Source: a bacterium (GTDB taxonomy: Bacteria; Armatimonadota; Zipacnadia; Zipacnadales; UBA11051). Taken from it: DNA of 64,000 nt. The stretch's first letter is position 1; each line of letters begins with the position of its first letter. The notes below the pieces were generated by a model. That model was not told where the DNA came from. It was given only the letters and a program-made list of their open reading frames with translations, and searched no databases. The position numbers and the translations under genes were made by a program. The stretch is from NCBI GenBank assembly GCA_021372615.1, contig JAJFUB010000085.1:124001-188000 (forward strand), written 5' to 3'. Positions 26,294 to 33,675 of the stretch are shown here, one piece after another.

Positions 26294-27010
26294 TTACGGT
26301 CTCCTTCGCAATCGGTGCTGCAGCCACTCACTGACCCGCCGCCGCTTCAGCCACGCCCCCTCGGTCTCCCGCCGGTCCTCCAGCATCTCGCGGTGGCTCA
26401 TCTGCGCCCGGCTCAGGTAGCTCAGCCGTGTCGCCACACCATGCAGGATCGCCACCGCCACCAGCACCGCCAGCCAGCGCCACCACAACGCCAGCGCCCC
26501 CGACGATCCGCGGGGATCGGGCCATGCGGTCTGTGCCGACAGCCCCTGCAGCCAACTGCGGAGCAGCACGGCAAGTGCGCACAGAGCTAATAGGCCCAAC
26601 CAGAACGACATCACAGAGAAACGGGGACGACTTGCGCCGGCATCGTGAGTCATCGGCAGATACATCTGTTTACTTGAGCGTTGCACAACGCCGCCCTGGG
26701 CGATCTGAGCCAGGAGGGCCACCCCCATTGCCCCCAGGGCCACCAGTGCAACCGCGAGTCCGCCCTGCAGCAGCCGCGTCGCCAGCAGCCCCGGCAGCGC
26801 CGCTGCCTCTACCATCGGGCGCTGCAGATCCTGCGCCAGCAGGCCCGCGAGCCAGCCGCAGAGCCTCCCGCCCAGCAGCACCAGCCCGCCGGTCGCGGCC
26901 ACGATCGCCACGGCCGCCGTCACGGCCGCACTCGCAGGGCTGAGCCCCGTCTGGCGCAGTCGCTCCAGCCGCCGGGGCGTCGCAGGATAGCGCTTGATCT
27001 CGTCGCTCAT
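26294..27010 (-). CDS. flhB: Truncated FlhB-like export switch protein lacking the NPTH autocleavage domain
   Basis: A 238-residue protein matching only the first two thirds of FlhB (usually 350-380 residues). It has the N-terminal ATPRRLERLRQTG, four hydrophobic spans, and the linker signature MSHREMLEDRRETEG at residues 204-218. It then stops after a basic helix. FlhBC, with the self-cleaving Asn-Pro-Thr-His loop that switches substrate specificity, is entirely absent. There is no room for a frameshifted remnant, since flhA starts three bases later. Gene order fliR-flhB-flhA is otherwise normal. Either the switch is provided by a separate protein or the system has no switch. Confidence 0.85.
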   Translation of the reverse strand: MSDEIKRYPATPRRLERLRQTGLSPASAAVTAAVAIVAATGGLVLLGGRLCGWLAGLLAQDLQRPMVEAAALPGLLATRLLQGGLAVALVALGAMGVALLAQIAQGGVVQRSSKQMYLPMTHDAGASRPRFSVMSFWLGLLALCALAVLLRSWLQGLSAQTAWPDPRGSSGALALWWRWLAVLVAVAILHGVATRLSYLSRAQMSHREMLEDRRETEGAWLKRRRVSEWLQHRLRRRP

Positions 27011-27025
27011 GGCCTCCGTCCGTCA

Positions 27026-27766
27026 TTACCCCAGTGTCGCCAGCCACCGAGCTGTCACGTCGGCCACGACGCTGACCTGGTGCAACAGCACCGCCCCCAG
27101 CAGCGGGGCGACCACGCCCAACGCCAGCAGCGTCACCAGGGCGCGGGCGGCCGGTAGCACCTCCGCCGCCCGCAACTCGGGCAGGACGCGCTGCAGGCTG
27201 CTGACCATCAGGGCAGCCAGCACCGTCCCCAACACCACCGGCCCGGCCAGTTGCAGGAGCCCCGTGAAGAACAGGCTAGGCCAATACACCCACGAGGCCG
27301 CTGCCGTCAGGTCGGCGGCCTGCCCCGGCGGCAGCAGGACATATGACTGCCGGAAGAACGCGACGAGCCAGTGCAGGCCGTTGAGCTGCACGAAGAACAC
27401 CAGAACCAGCACGGTGAAGAGCCCCGCCAGCGGTCCGTCCTCCTCGTCCGCGGCGGCGAAGCCGCCCACCACGTCCTGCAGGTGCCCGGCAGCGAATGCC
27501 CCCCACACCAGCAGCCAGAGCCCGAGACCCATCAGCAGGCCCACCGCCGCCTCGCGCGCCACCGCTGCCACATACTCAGGCATCGTGAGGGCCAGAGGCG
27601 CTCCTGCCGGCGCGATGGCCAGAGCCAGCGGTCCCGTCAGCACCGCCGCCACCGCCAGGCGCAGCGACGGGGGGAAGTGCCGCCACCCCGTGGGCGGCGC
27701 CAGGGCCAGCAGCCCGGCCGCCCGTGCGAACACCAGACCCCACACCGGCCACAGGGCAGGCATCAT
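27026..27766 (-). CDS. fliR: Flagellar-type export apparatus protein FliR
   Basis: A 246-residue membrane protein with five to six hydrophobic spans. Family-like segments are LWPVWGLVFARAAGLL at the start and FVQLNGLHWLVAFFRQSY in the middle (the FliR gate region). FliR forms the export gate with FliP and FliQ in the inner membrane. Its ATG overlaps the fliQ stop (ATGA), and flhB follows by 15 bases. Confidence 0.9.
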   Translation of the reverse strand: MMPALWPVWGLVFARAAGLLALAPPTGWRHFPPSLRLAVAAVLTGPLALAIAPAGAPLALTMPEYVAAVAREAAVGLLMGLGLWLLVWGAFAAGHLQDVVGGFAAADEEDGPLAGLFTVLVLVFFVQLNGLHWLVAFFRQSYVLLPPGQAADLTAAASWVYWPSLFFTGLLQLAGPVVLGTVLAALMVSSLQRVLPELRAAEVLPAARALVTLLALGVVAPLLGAVLLHQVSVVADVTARWLATLG

Positions 27767-28038
27767 CGCGCGTGCACCAGGGAGGCGGCCGCCAGCCAGA
27801 GCGAGCCCCAGTAGCCGCACGACAGGCTCAGCATCCACGCCCCGAACAGCGCCAGCGCCACGCCTGCCGCCAGGAGCTTCGGCGCCAGGAGACTGCTCTG
27901 GTCGCTGAGCCCCAGGAGGTTCTGTAGGTAGGCGCCCAGCAGTCCGGCGGCCACAATCGCCGCCAGCAGCGGCAGCGACAACCACAGGGCCATCAGCAGT
28001 GCGTTCTGGAGCAGTGCGCTCCCGGCAGCCCAGTACAT
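27763..28038 (-). CDS. fliQ: Flagellar-type export apparatus protein FliQ
   Basis: A 91-residue protein with two membrane helices, the usual size. The central AAIVAAGLLGAYLQNLLGLSDQS fits the FliQ signature. It is the first gene after the inserted opposite-strand lipoprotein gene, so fliQ and the genes after it may need their own promoter. No convincing minus-strand promoter is seen in 28039-28188. Confidence 0.88.
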   Translation of the reverse strand: MYWAAGSALLQNALLMALWLSLPLLAAIVAAGLLGAYLQNLLGLSDQSSLLAPKLLAAGVALALFGAWMLSLSCGYWGSLWLAAASLVHAR

Positions 28039-28066
28039 GCGGTCTGCCCTCGCTTCCTAACGCGCA

Positions 28067-28095
28067 TTGATTTTTGGGGCGCTATGTGTCACAAT
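28067..28095 (+). promoter_or_regulatory. Promoter of the inserted lipoprotein gene
   Basis: TTGATT, a 17-base spacer and CACAAT lie about 95 bases before the lipoprotein ATG, on the plus strand. It points away from fliQ. Confidence 0.45.
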
Positions 28096-28188
28096 GCCCG
28101 ACGTCCTTCGGCCGCCCTGCCGCGCGGGCCGCCGCGTAACCCGCCCCCGGACCGTTCCGGCTTCCGGGCCCCATGAGGTGAACGACGC

Positions 28189-29037
28189 ATGGCTGCGCGC
28201 TTGCTGTGCATCATGGCTTTGCTGGCGGTCGTGCTCCTGAGCGGCTGCGGTGGCGGCGACAGCGACCCTGTGCTCATCGCGGGCAACTACTTTCCTCTCA
28301 CCGTCGGCGCGGTGTGGGTCTACAACACCATACTCGAGGCGGAGACCCCCACCGATGAGTTCACCACGACCGGCACCATGACGCGGACGCTGGTGGGGAC
28401 CCAGGACCTCCAGGTGGACGGAGCGACGGCCACCACGTACGTCTTCCGCCACGACTACACGACCAACGCCGTCCCCGACCTCACCGGCGGCGCGTCCGTG
28501 GACGTCGCCCCCTTTATCAACCATCTGTTTGCGGCCGACGGCGGCCTGCATTCGGTGCTGGCCTGCTACCGCACAGTGGCCGCCACCGCCGATACGCCGG
28601 CCCACATTGAGGTGGTCGCCGTAGCGCGCGTGGGTGAAGCAAACGTGTCGGTGCCCGAACCGCGCCCCTTCCTGTACAACCCGCCCTACCAGGGCACCAT
28701 GCACAATGGCAGCACCTGGTTTGTGCCCATGCCCCTGATGCCGTTCATCACCGAGATGACTGGCTTCGAGCAGAACGACAAGACGCTCAACTATGGTGTC
28801 CTCGGCGGCATTGGCGATGCCGCCAACACCATCGTCAACATCAGCTACTACGCCGCCGATCTGAACGTGGACGGCAGCACCGCCGCTATCGCCGGGCGCG
28901 GTCGCAACTACTGCAAGGATGGCGTCGGCTTCTGGGGCGGTGAGGTCCAGAGCGACTGGTACGCCACCATCAACGTCCACGGCAACACCTCGCGCGTGAC
29001 CTCGCAGGCCGAGCTTGTGTCCTTCACCATGCCCTGA
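28189..29037 (+). CDS. Predicted lipoprotein inserted antisense into the export operon
   Basis: A 282-residue protein with a lipoprotein signal (MAARLLCIMALLAVVLLSGC, lipobox LSGC) followed by a Gly/Asp linker and a beta-rich domain starting with YFPLTVGAVWVYN, a pattern seen in secreted beta-barrel-like repeats of unknown role. I do not recognise the family. It lies between fliP and fliQ on the opposite strand, with its own promoter and terminator-like hairpin. GAGGTG is eight bases before the ATG. Whether it serves the export system or is an unrelated insertion is unknown. Confidence 0.75.
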   Translation: MAARLLCIMALLAVVLLSGCGGGDSDPVLIAGNYFPLTVGAVWVYNTILEAETPTDEFTTTGTMTRTLVGTQDLQVDGATATTYVFRHDYTTNAVPDLTGGASVDVAPFINHLFAADGGLHSVLACYRTVAATADTPAHIEVVAVARVGEANVSVPEPRPFLYNPPYQGTMHNGSTWFVPMPLMPFITEMTGFEQNDKTLNYGVLGGIGDAANTIVNISYYAADLNVDGSTAAIAGRGRNYCKDGVGFWGGEVQSDWYATINVHGNTSRVTSQAELVSFTMP

Positions 29038-29067
29038 CTTCCATACGGGTAGGAGATGCCGTGTGCG

Positions 29068-29100
29068 GGGCGAGGCTTCGGCCTCGCCCTGTTCCGCTAC
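29068..29100. terminator. UUCG hairpin with GTAG foot between the lipoprotein gene and fliP
   Basis: A nine-base stem GGGCGAGGC/GCCTCGCCC with a TTCG loop lies between two convergent stop codons and can serve both. On the minus strand GTAG (29100-29097) lies seven bases before the stem, and its TAG is the fliP stop codon, as in the REP elements. Confidence 0.65.
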
Positions 29101-29819
29101 TGGAGGCTGCTCAGCAGCGCGTACGCCAGCAGTCGCCACCCATCCACCATCACAAACAGCAGCACTTTGAACGGCAGCGCGACGACTGACGCGGGCAGGG
29201 ACACTAGCCCCAGCGAGGCCACCGTGCCCGCCACCACCAGGTCGATCACCACGAACGGCAGATAGATCACAAGGCCGATGATGAACGCCGCCCGCAGCTC
29301 CGAGATGGCGTAGGCGGCGGCCAGCGTGTGGAGCGCCGGCAGCCCTTGCGGTGCGGGCGACGGCTCGAACCCCTGGAACAGCCGCAGGTCCTCCACCCGG
29401 GTGTGGGCCGTCAGGAACGCCCGCGACGGCGCCTGTGTCGCCTCCCAGGCCGCCCCGAGGCTCATCTCCCCGGCCAGTAGTGGCTGCGCCGCGCGGTCGT
29501 TGATCTCGCGCAACGTGCCGGACATGCTGAAGGCAGTGAGCAGAAGAGCGAGGCCGATCAGGACGGGGTTGGGGATGAGCGGTTGGGAACTTAGCCCTGC
29601 CCGCAGGAAGAACAGCACGATCACGATGCGGGCGAAAGAGGTCATGACGGCGAGCAGCGCCGGCGCCAGCGACACCGACGCGAACAGCAGGATCAGCCGC
29701 AGGTAGGACGTGGCGTCCGTCGCCCCGAGGTTGACTGCCACCGGGGCGCCGCCACGCGCACTCGCCGCCGAAGCGCAACCGAGGACGACTACCGCCACGG
29801 CGAGCCAGCGCGCTCTCAC
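29097..29819 (-). CDS. fliP: Flagellar-type export apparatus protein FliP
   Basis: A 240-residue protein with a signal-type N-terminus (cleavage near ASA) and later membrane helices. Conserved segments include VMTSFARIVIVLFFLR, GLALLLTAFSM, and ALPFKVLLFVMVDGW near the C-terminus. It forms the core of the export gate with FliQ and FliR. Its ATG overlaps the fliO stop (ATGA). Normally fliQ follows at once; here a foreign gene on the other strand separates them. Confidence 0.92.
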   Translation of the reverse strand: MRARWLAVAVVVLGCASAASARGGAPVAVNLGATDATSYLRLILLFASVSLAPALLAVMTSFARIVIVLFFLRAGLSSQPLIPNPVLIGLALLLTAFSMSGTLREINDRAAQPLLAGEMSLGAAWEATQAPSRAFLTAHTRVEDLRLFQGFEPSPAPQGLPALHTLAAAYAISELRAAFIIGLVIYLPFVVIDLVVAGTVASLGLVSLPASVVALPFKVLLFVMVDGWRLLAYALLSSLQ

Positions 29820-30202
29820 CGGGCATCGCCCTCTTCCCCATCGTCGACGGACGCGGCTGGCACCTCCGGCGGCACTTCAGTCGCCGCCACCCCTCCGGGG
29901 CCACAGGTCAGCGCCAACAGTTTCCGCCCCACGCGCACCACGTGGAGCACATAGCCCCCGTGCAGGGGCACCGACTGCAGCAACTCCGCCGGGCCGGACG
30001 GCGCCGCGCCCATGCATCCCGGCCCCACGCGCCGCAGCAGCCAGTACACGCCGTAGATGAGAGCGATGACCAGCGCCAGGCTCAGCAGCGCTTGGAGCAG
30101 GTAGTGGCCGGGCGCATAGGGCAGCCCCGGCGTGGGCGCTGCCGGCTGGGCCGAGGCCACGGCGCAGACAGCCCCCGCGAATCCGATGGCACTTAGCCTC
30201 AT
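29816..30202 (-). CDS. fliO: Flagellar-type assembly protein FliO
   Basis: A 128-residue protein with a signal peptide (cleavage near ASAQP), a short periplasmic part, one membrane helix (LLSLALVIALIYGVYWLLR) and a small cytoplasmic domain with LLQSVPLHGGYVLHVVRVGRKLLAL, typical of FliO. FliO stabilises FliP during gate assembly. The tail is acidic. Gene order fliN-fliO-fliP is standard. Confidence 0.85.
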   Translation of the reverse strand: MRLSAIGFAGAVCAVASAQPAAPTPGLPYAPGHYLLQALLSLALVIALIYGVYWLLRRVGPGCMGAAPSGPAELLQSVPLHGGYVLHVVRVGRKLLALTCGPGGVAATEVPPEVPAASVDDGEEGDAR

Positions 30203-30203
30203 G

Positions 30204-30506
30204 TCACAGCCCCGAGGCCGAGACCTGCGTGATCCGCACTCCCAGGTCGTTGTCCACTCGCACCAGCTCCCCCAGGGCGATGACCCGGTCGCCCACCATG
30301 ATCTCCGCGGGTTCGCCCACTTCCCGGTCGAGCAGCAGCACGGAGCCGACCTCCAGTTCGAGCAGTTCGCGCAGGGCCAGTCGGGTTGACCCCAGGCGCA
30401 CCGTCACCTGCAGCGGGACCTCTGACAGCGCCGTCAGTTGCGGCTCCGTCGCAGGCTGGAACTGATCCGCCATCCTTACCGGCACATCCGTGTCATACAA
30501 AGCCAC
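30204..30506 (-). CDS. fliN: Flagellar switch/C-ring protein FliN
   Basis: A 100-residue protein consisting essentially of one SpoA (FliMN_C) domain: LSEVPLQVTVRLGSTRLALRELLELEVGS, then VGDRVIALGELVRVDNDLGVRI, a close FliN match. The GTG at 30506 has GGGAGG at seven bases upstream and overlaps the fliM end; an ATG at 30473 would give 89 residues. FliN forms the base of the C-ring and docks FliH for export. Confidence 0.88.
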   Translation of the reverse strand: MALYDTDVPVRMADQFQPATEPQLTALSEVPLQVTVRLGSTRLALRELLELEVGSVLLLDREVGEPAEIMVGDRVIALGELVRVDNDLGVRITQVSASGL

Positions 30507-30508
30507 TG

Positions 30509-31312
30509 TCACGCCTCCCTGCCCCCCTCCACATGCTGGATGCTGATGGCCAGCGTCGCGCCTTTGGCGCCAATGCGTCCCCACGCCACGGGCGCGCCGT
30601 TGGCCCGGAGAATGCTCTGCTGATCGCCAGCTCCGAGAGCCAGCACGTCCCCCGGCTGCATCTCCAGCAACTCGCGCGGCGTCACCGGCGGCGCCACCAC
30701 GACAGCTTCCACCACCACCGGCGCGTCGGCGAGTTCCTCCCGCTGCAGTCGCTGCCCCCCCTCGGGCGGCGTGAGACACGCGCGCAGGTCGGCCCACGGC
30801 ACTGTCAGTACCACCTCGCCGCCAGCGGGGCCGTGCGCCACGTGCATCCGCCACGCCACCACTGCCTCCGCACCCGCCGGGACAGGGCCCCGGGCCAGCA
30901 CCGGGCTCGGGGGGCTTCCGGCCAGACGCAGCTCCCGCCCGAGGTCTGCAGCAAGTGCCCGGGCGGGCAACTGCAACAGGCGCAGGTCCAGATCGGTGAG
31001 GGCGTGCTCGGCTAGTTCGTCCTGCCCCAGTTGCGCCGCCAGCAGCGCCGTCGTGGCCGTGGGCGACAGCAGCAGCCGCCAGGCCCCCCCGTGCGGCCAT
31101 GTGGCGGCGACAGCCCAGAAGCCCGCCTCGAGCCGCCGGGGTTGCCAGTCCGGCTCGGGGGCCGGCGTACAGGTCACCCCGAACGAGGCGAAGGCTGCCA
31201 CCAGCAAGTGCTGCACCCGGGCCCCGAGGACTTGCAGGGAGGCCTCCTGGGCATGCGAGGGTGCCTCGACCGACGGCGGCTCGTAGCGCTGGGCGACATC
31301 GCTTGTAGGCAT
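30509..31312 (-). CDS. fliM: FliM-like C-ring protein without the CheY-binding peptide
   Basis: A 267-residue protein, shorter than usual (about 330). The C-terminal SpoA domain is clear (EELADAPVVVEAVVVAPPVTPRELLEMQPGDVLAL). The middle part resembles the CheC-like FliM core only weakly. The N-terminus (PTSDVAQRYEPPSVE) lacks the LSQDEIDALL-like motif that binds phosphorylated CheY. It is in the usual place before fliN. FliY or a SctQ-like protein are alternatives. Confidence 0.7.
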   Translation of the reverse strand: MPTSDVAQRYEPPSVEAPSHAQEASLQVLGARVQHLLVAAFASFGVTCTPAPEPDWQPRRLEAGFWAVAATWPHGGAWRLLLSPTATTALLAAQLGQDELAEHALTDLDLRLLQLPARALAADLGRELRLAGSPPSPVLARGPVPAGAEAVVAWRMHVAHGPAGGEVVLTVPWADLRACLTPPEGGQRLQREELADAPVVVEAVVVAPPVTPRELLEMQPGDVLALGAGDQQSILRANGAPVAWGRIGAKGATLAISIQHVEGGREA

Positions 31313-31317
31313 GGGCT

Positions 31318-31728
31318 CTACTCCGGCGCATAGCGCTGTGCGTGTTCGTCAGCGAGGGCCTGCTTCTGGCGCTGCTGGCGCGCTCGCCGTCCTTCGGCCA
31401 GCCGACCGATCAGGCGCTCGAGAGTCCGGCGCGTCTGGGCCACCCGCCGCCACCTGAGGCGGTCTGTCGCCACCCGGCCCCGGGCCTCGCGCAGGGCCTG
31501 CTGCAACTCCTGACACTGCCGTTCCACCAGAGCGGCATAGCGGTCACGATGGCAGAGCGCCGCCGCGGTGCCGGCTTCCGCCAGCGGGCGGCGTGCTTGC
31601 GCGGCCTGCAACTCCCCCTCGACCTGCCGGCAGGCCAGCAGACTGCGCTCGACTTCGCCTTGCAGGGCGCGCTCCTGGCCCGCGATGGACCGGAGCAGCC
31701 GTCCGAACCGTGCGGCGGAGTCAGGCAT
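31318..31728 (-). CDS. fliJ: FliJ-like coiled-coil export chaperone
   Basis: A 136-residue, almost entirely helical protein rich in Arg, Gln, Glu and Ala. Heptads are visible through ALREARGRVATDRLRWRRVAQTRR. Sequence identity to FliJ is low, but the length, composition and position (after fliI, overlapping by 8 bases) match. FliJ sits in the ATPase ring like the gamma subunit of F1. Confidence 0.72.
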   Translation of the reverse strand: MPDSAARFGRLLRSIAGQERALQGEVERSLLACRQVEGELQAAQARRPLAEAGTAAALCHRDRYAALVERQCQELQQALREARGRVATDRLRWRRVAQTRRTLERLIGRLAEGRRARQQRQKQALADEHAQRYAPE

Positions 31729-33121
31729 GTGCCACCTGCCTCTCCCCGTCCCCAGCCGGCCCCATGAGCGCCAGCAGCCGCCGCCGGGCGTCGGACGGAT
31801 CGGCGTATTCGTGCTGCCCCTGTCGCAGGAACTGCATCATGTCCGGTCGCCGGCGGACCGCCAGATCGGCCAGCGGGCGCGCCCCGGGACGGTAGGCACC
31901 CACAGCGATCAGGTCCTCGACCTCGCGGTGCGCCGCCAACAGCTCTCGGAAGGCCGCCGCGGCCTGGGTGTGCGGCTCGTCCACCAGGCGGGACATCAGC
32001 CGCGAGACGCTGCCGCTGACATCCACGGCCGGGTAGTGCCCCCGGTCGGCCAACTCGCGGGTCAGGTGGATGTGGCCGTCGAGGATGGCACTGACCGCAT
32101 CGGCCACCGGCTCCTGCAGGTCATCCCCCTCCACCAGCACGGCATAGACGCCGGTGATGCTGCCGGTCGCCCCGCTGCCGGCGCGCTCCAGCAGCCGCGC
32201 CAGGAACTCGTACATGGAGGCGGGGTAGCCGCGCGTGGTGGGCGCCTCCCCGGCCGCCAGACCGACCTCGCGCTGCGCCCGGGCCAGCCGCGTCAGCGAG
32301 TCCACAATCAGCAACACATCGAGGCCCTGGTCCCGGAAGTGCTCGGCGATGGTCGTGGCCGTCAGCCCGGCGGCGATGCGCACCAGGGCCGGCTCGTCCG
32401 ACGTCGCCGCCACGACGACCGAGCGCGCCAGACCCTCGCCGAGGTTGACCTCCAGAAAATCGCGCACCTCACGCCCCCGCTCGCCGACCAGCCCCACGAC
32501 GGCCACGTCCGCGGTGTGATAGCGCGCCATCATGCCCAGCAGCGAACTCTTGCCGACCCCCGCGCCCGAGAAGATGCCCAGGCGCTGCCCCTTGCCACAG
32601 GTCAGCAGCGTGTCCACGGCGCGCACGCCGAAGTGCAGCGGCTCGACGATGCACTGCCGCCCCAAAGGCGGCGGGGGAGCGCTCTCGACGGGGCGCAGCA
32701 CCGTCTCTCCCAGATCGCCCTTGCCATCGATAGGGCGACCGAAGGCATCCAGAACCCGCCCCAGAATGCCACGACCGATGGGCACGCTCAGCGCCCGCCC
32801 CGTCGCCGTCACCGGGCAGCCGGGGGCCACGCCGCCCATGCGCCCCAGCGGCAGCAGCAGCGTGTAACCGTGCCGGAAGCCGACCACCTGCGCCGCGATC
32901 TCCGGCGCGCTGTCGGTGGGGCGGATGTGGCAGATCTCCCCCACGCGCGCGGCCGGGCCTTCAGCCAGGACCGTATGGCCCGACACCTCGGCGACCTTGC
33001 CCGTGGCCCGCATCCGGGGCAAGCCCGACACTCGCGCGGCCAGAGCCCGCAGCCGCTCGCGCTCCTGTGTGATGGTCGCCGCCGACTCAGCCGCCGCGTA
33101 CGCGCACATGACCTCATCCAT
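31721..33121 (-). CDS. fliI: Flagellar-type export ATPase FliI
   Basis: A 466-residue ATPase homologous to F1-beta. It has the Walker A loop GIFSGAGVGKSSLLGMM, GERGREVRDFLE, Walker B DVLLIVDSLTRLARAQREV, and PASMYEFLARLLERAG, diagnostic of FliI. The catalytic Glu is in GERGRE. The chosen ATG overlaps the fliH stop by eight bases; the ORF extends upstream through fliH in another frame. It unfolds and releases export substrates from their chaperones. Confidence 0.94.
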   Translation of the reverse strand: MDEVMCAYAAAESAATITQERERLRALAARVSGLPRMRATGKVAEVSGHTVLAEGPAARVGEICHIRPTDSAPEIAAQVVGFRHGYTLLLPLGRMGGVAPGCPVTATGRALSVPIGRGILGRVLDAFGRPIDGKGDLGETVLRPVESAPPPPLGRQCIVEPLHFGVRAVDTLLTCGKGQRLGIFSGAGVGKSSLLGMMARYHTADVAVVGLVGERGREVRDFLEVNLGEGLARSVVVAATSDEPALVRIAAGLTATTIAEHFRDQGLDVLLIVDSLTRLARAQREVGLAAGEAPTTRGYPASMYEFLARLLERAGSGATGSITGVYAVLVEGDDLQEPVADAVSAILDGHIHLTRELADRGHYPAVDVSGSVSRLMSRLVDEPHTQAAAAFRELLAAHREVEDLIAVGAYRPGARPLADLAVRRRPDMMQFLRQGQHEYADPSDARRRLLALMGPAGDGERQVAHA

Positions 33122-33653
33122 TGTACGAAGCCGCCAGGGCCTCGCGCAGAGTGGCCAACTGGGTCTGCAAGGTGGCGTCGAAGCCTCCCCGGTCGCTATC
33201 GAGGCGACAGCCGCCGCGCTCGATGCTCGGGTCGGCGATGAACTCCAGTTGCGCCGCCTGCTCCTGCCAGGCGGCCTGGTGCTCCTGCAGGTGCGCCAGA
33301 TCATCCGGATGCAGGCGCGCCACGATCTTCGTCGCGAAGTGCAGGTTCTGCAGGGCTTGCGCCAGTGTGTGCTCGATGACTGTGGGGTCGGCCGTGACCT
33401 CGTGGCGGACGATCTCGCGGGCGACGGACAGGGCCAGTTCGAGGATCTCGGGCCTGATCTGCATGAGGAGCCGCGCCCGCTCCTGCACCATCTCCTCGGC
33501 GATGCGCCCCAGCAGCCGCAAGTGTCGCTCCGGGTCGCCGGCGTCCGGCGGCGCCGGCGCGGCGAGCGTGCGGGCAGGCTCGATCTCCTCGTGGAAGGGG
33601 CGGATCGTCCCCACCTTGCCCTGCAGTTCGCTCTGCCGCAGCAGTCCGCGCAT
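33114..33653 (-). CDS. fliH: FliH-like ATPase regulator
   Basis: A 179-residue protein with a helical centre (GRIAEEMVQERARLLMQIRPEILELALSVAREIVRHEV), the FliH/HrpE signature, and the C-terminal half LHPDDLAHLQEH then EFIADPSIERGGCRLDSDRGGFDATLQTQL. It binds FliI and links it to FliN. Slightly shorter than average because the glycine-rich N-terminal helix is missing. Confidence 0.87.
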   Translation of the reverse strand: MRGLLRQSELQGKVGTIRPFHEEIEPARTLAAPAPPDAGDPERHLRLLGRIAEEMVQERARLLMQIRPEILELALSVAREIVRHEVTADPTVIEHTLAQALQNLHFATKIVARLHPDDLAHLQEHQAAWQEQAAQLEFIADPSIERGGCRLDSDRGGFDATLQTQLATLREALAASYNG

Positions 33654-33675
33654 CGTCTCTTGCCCTTCGCGTGCT

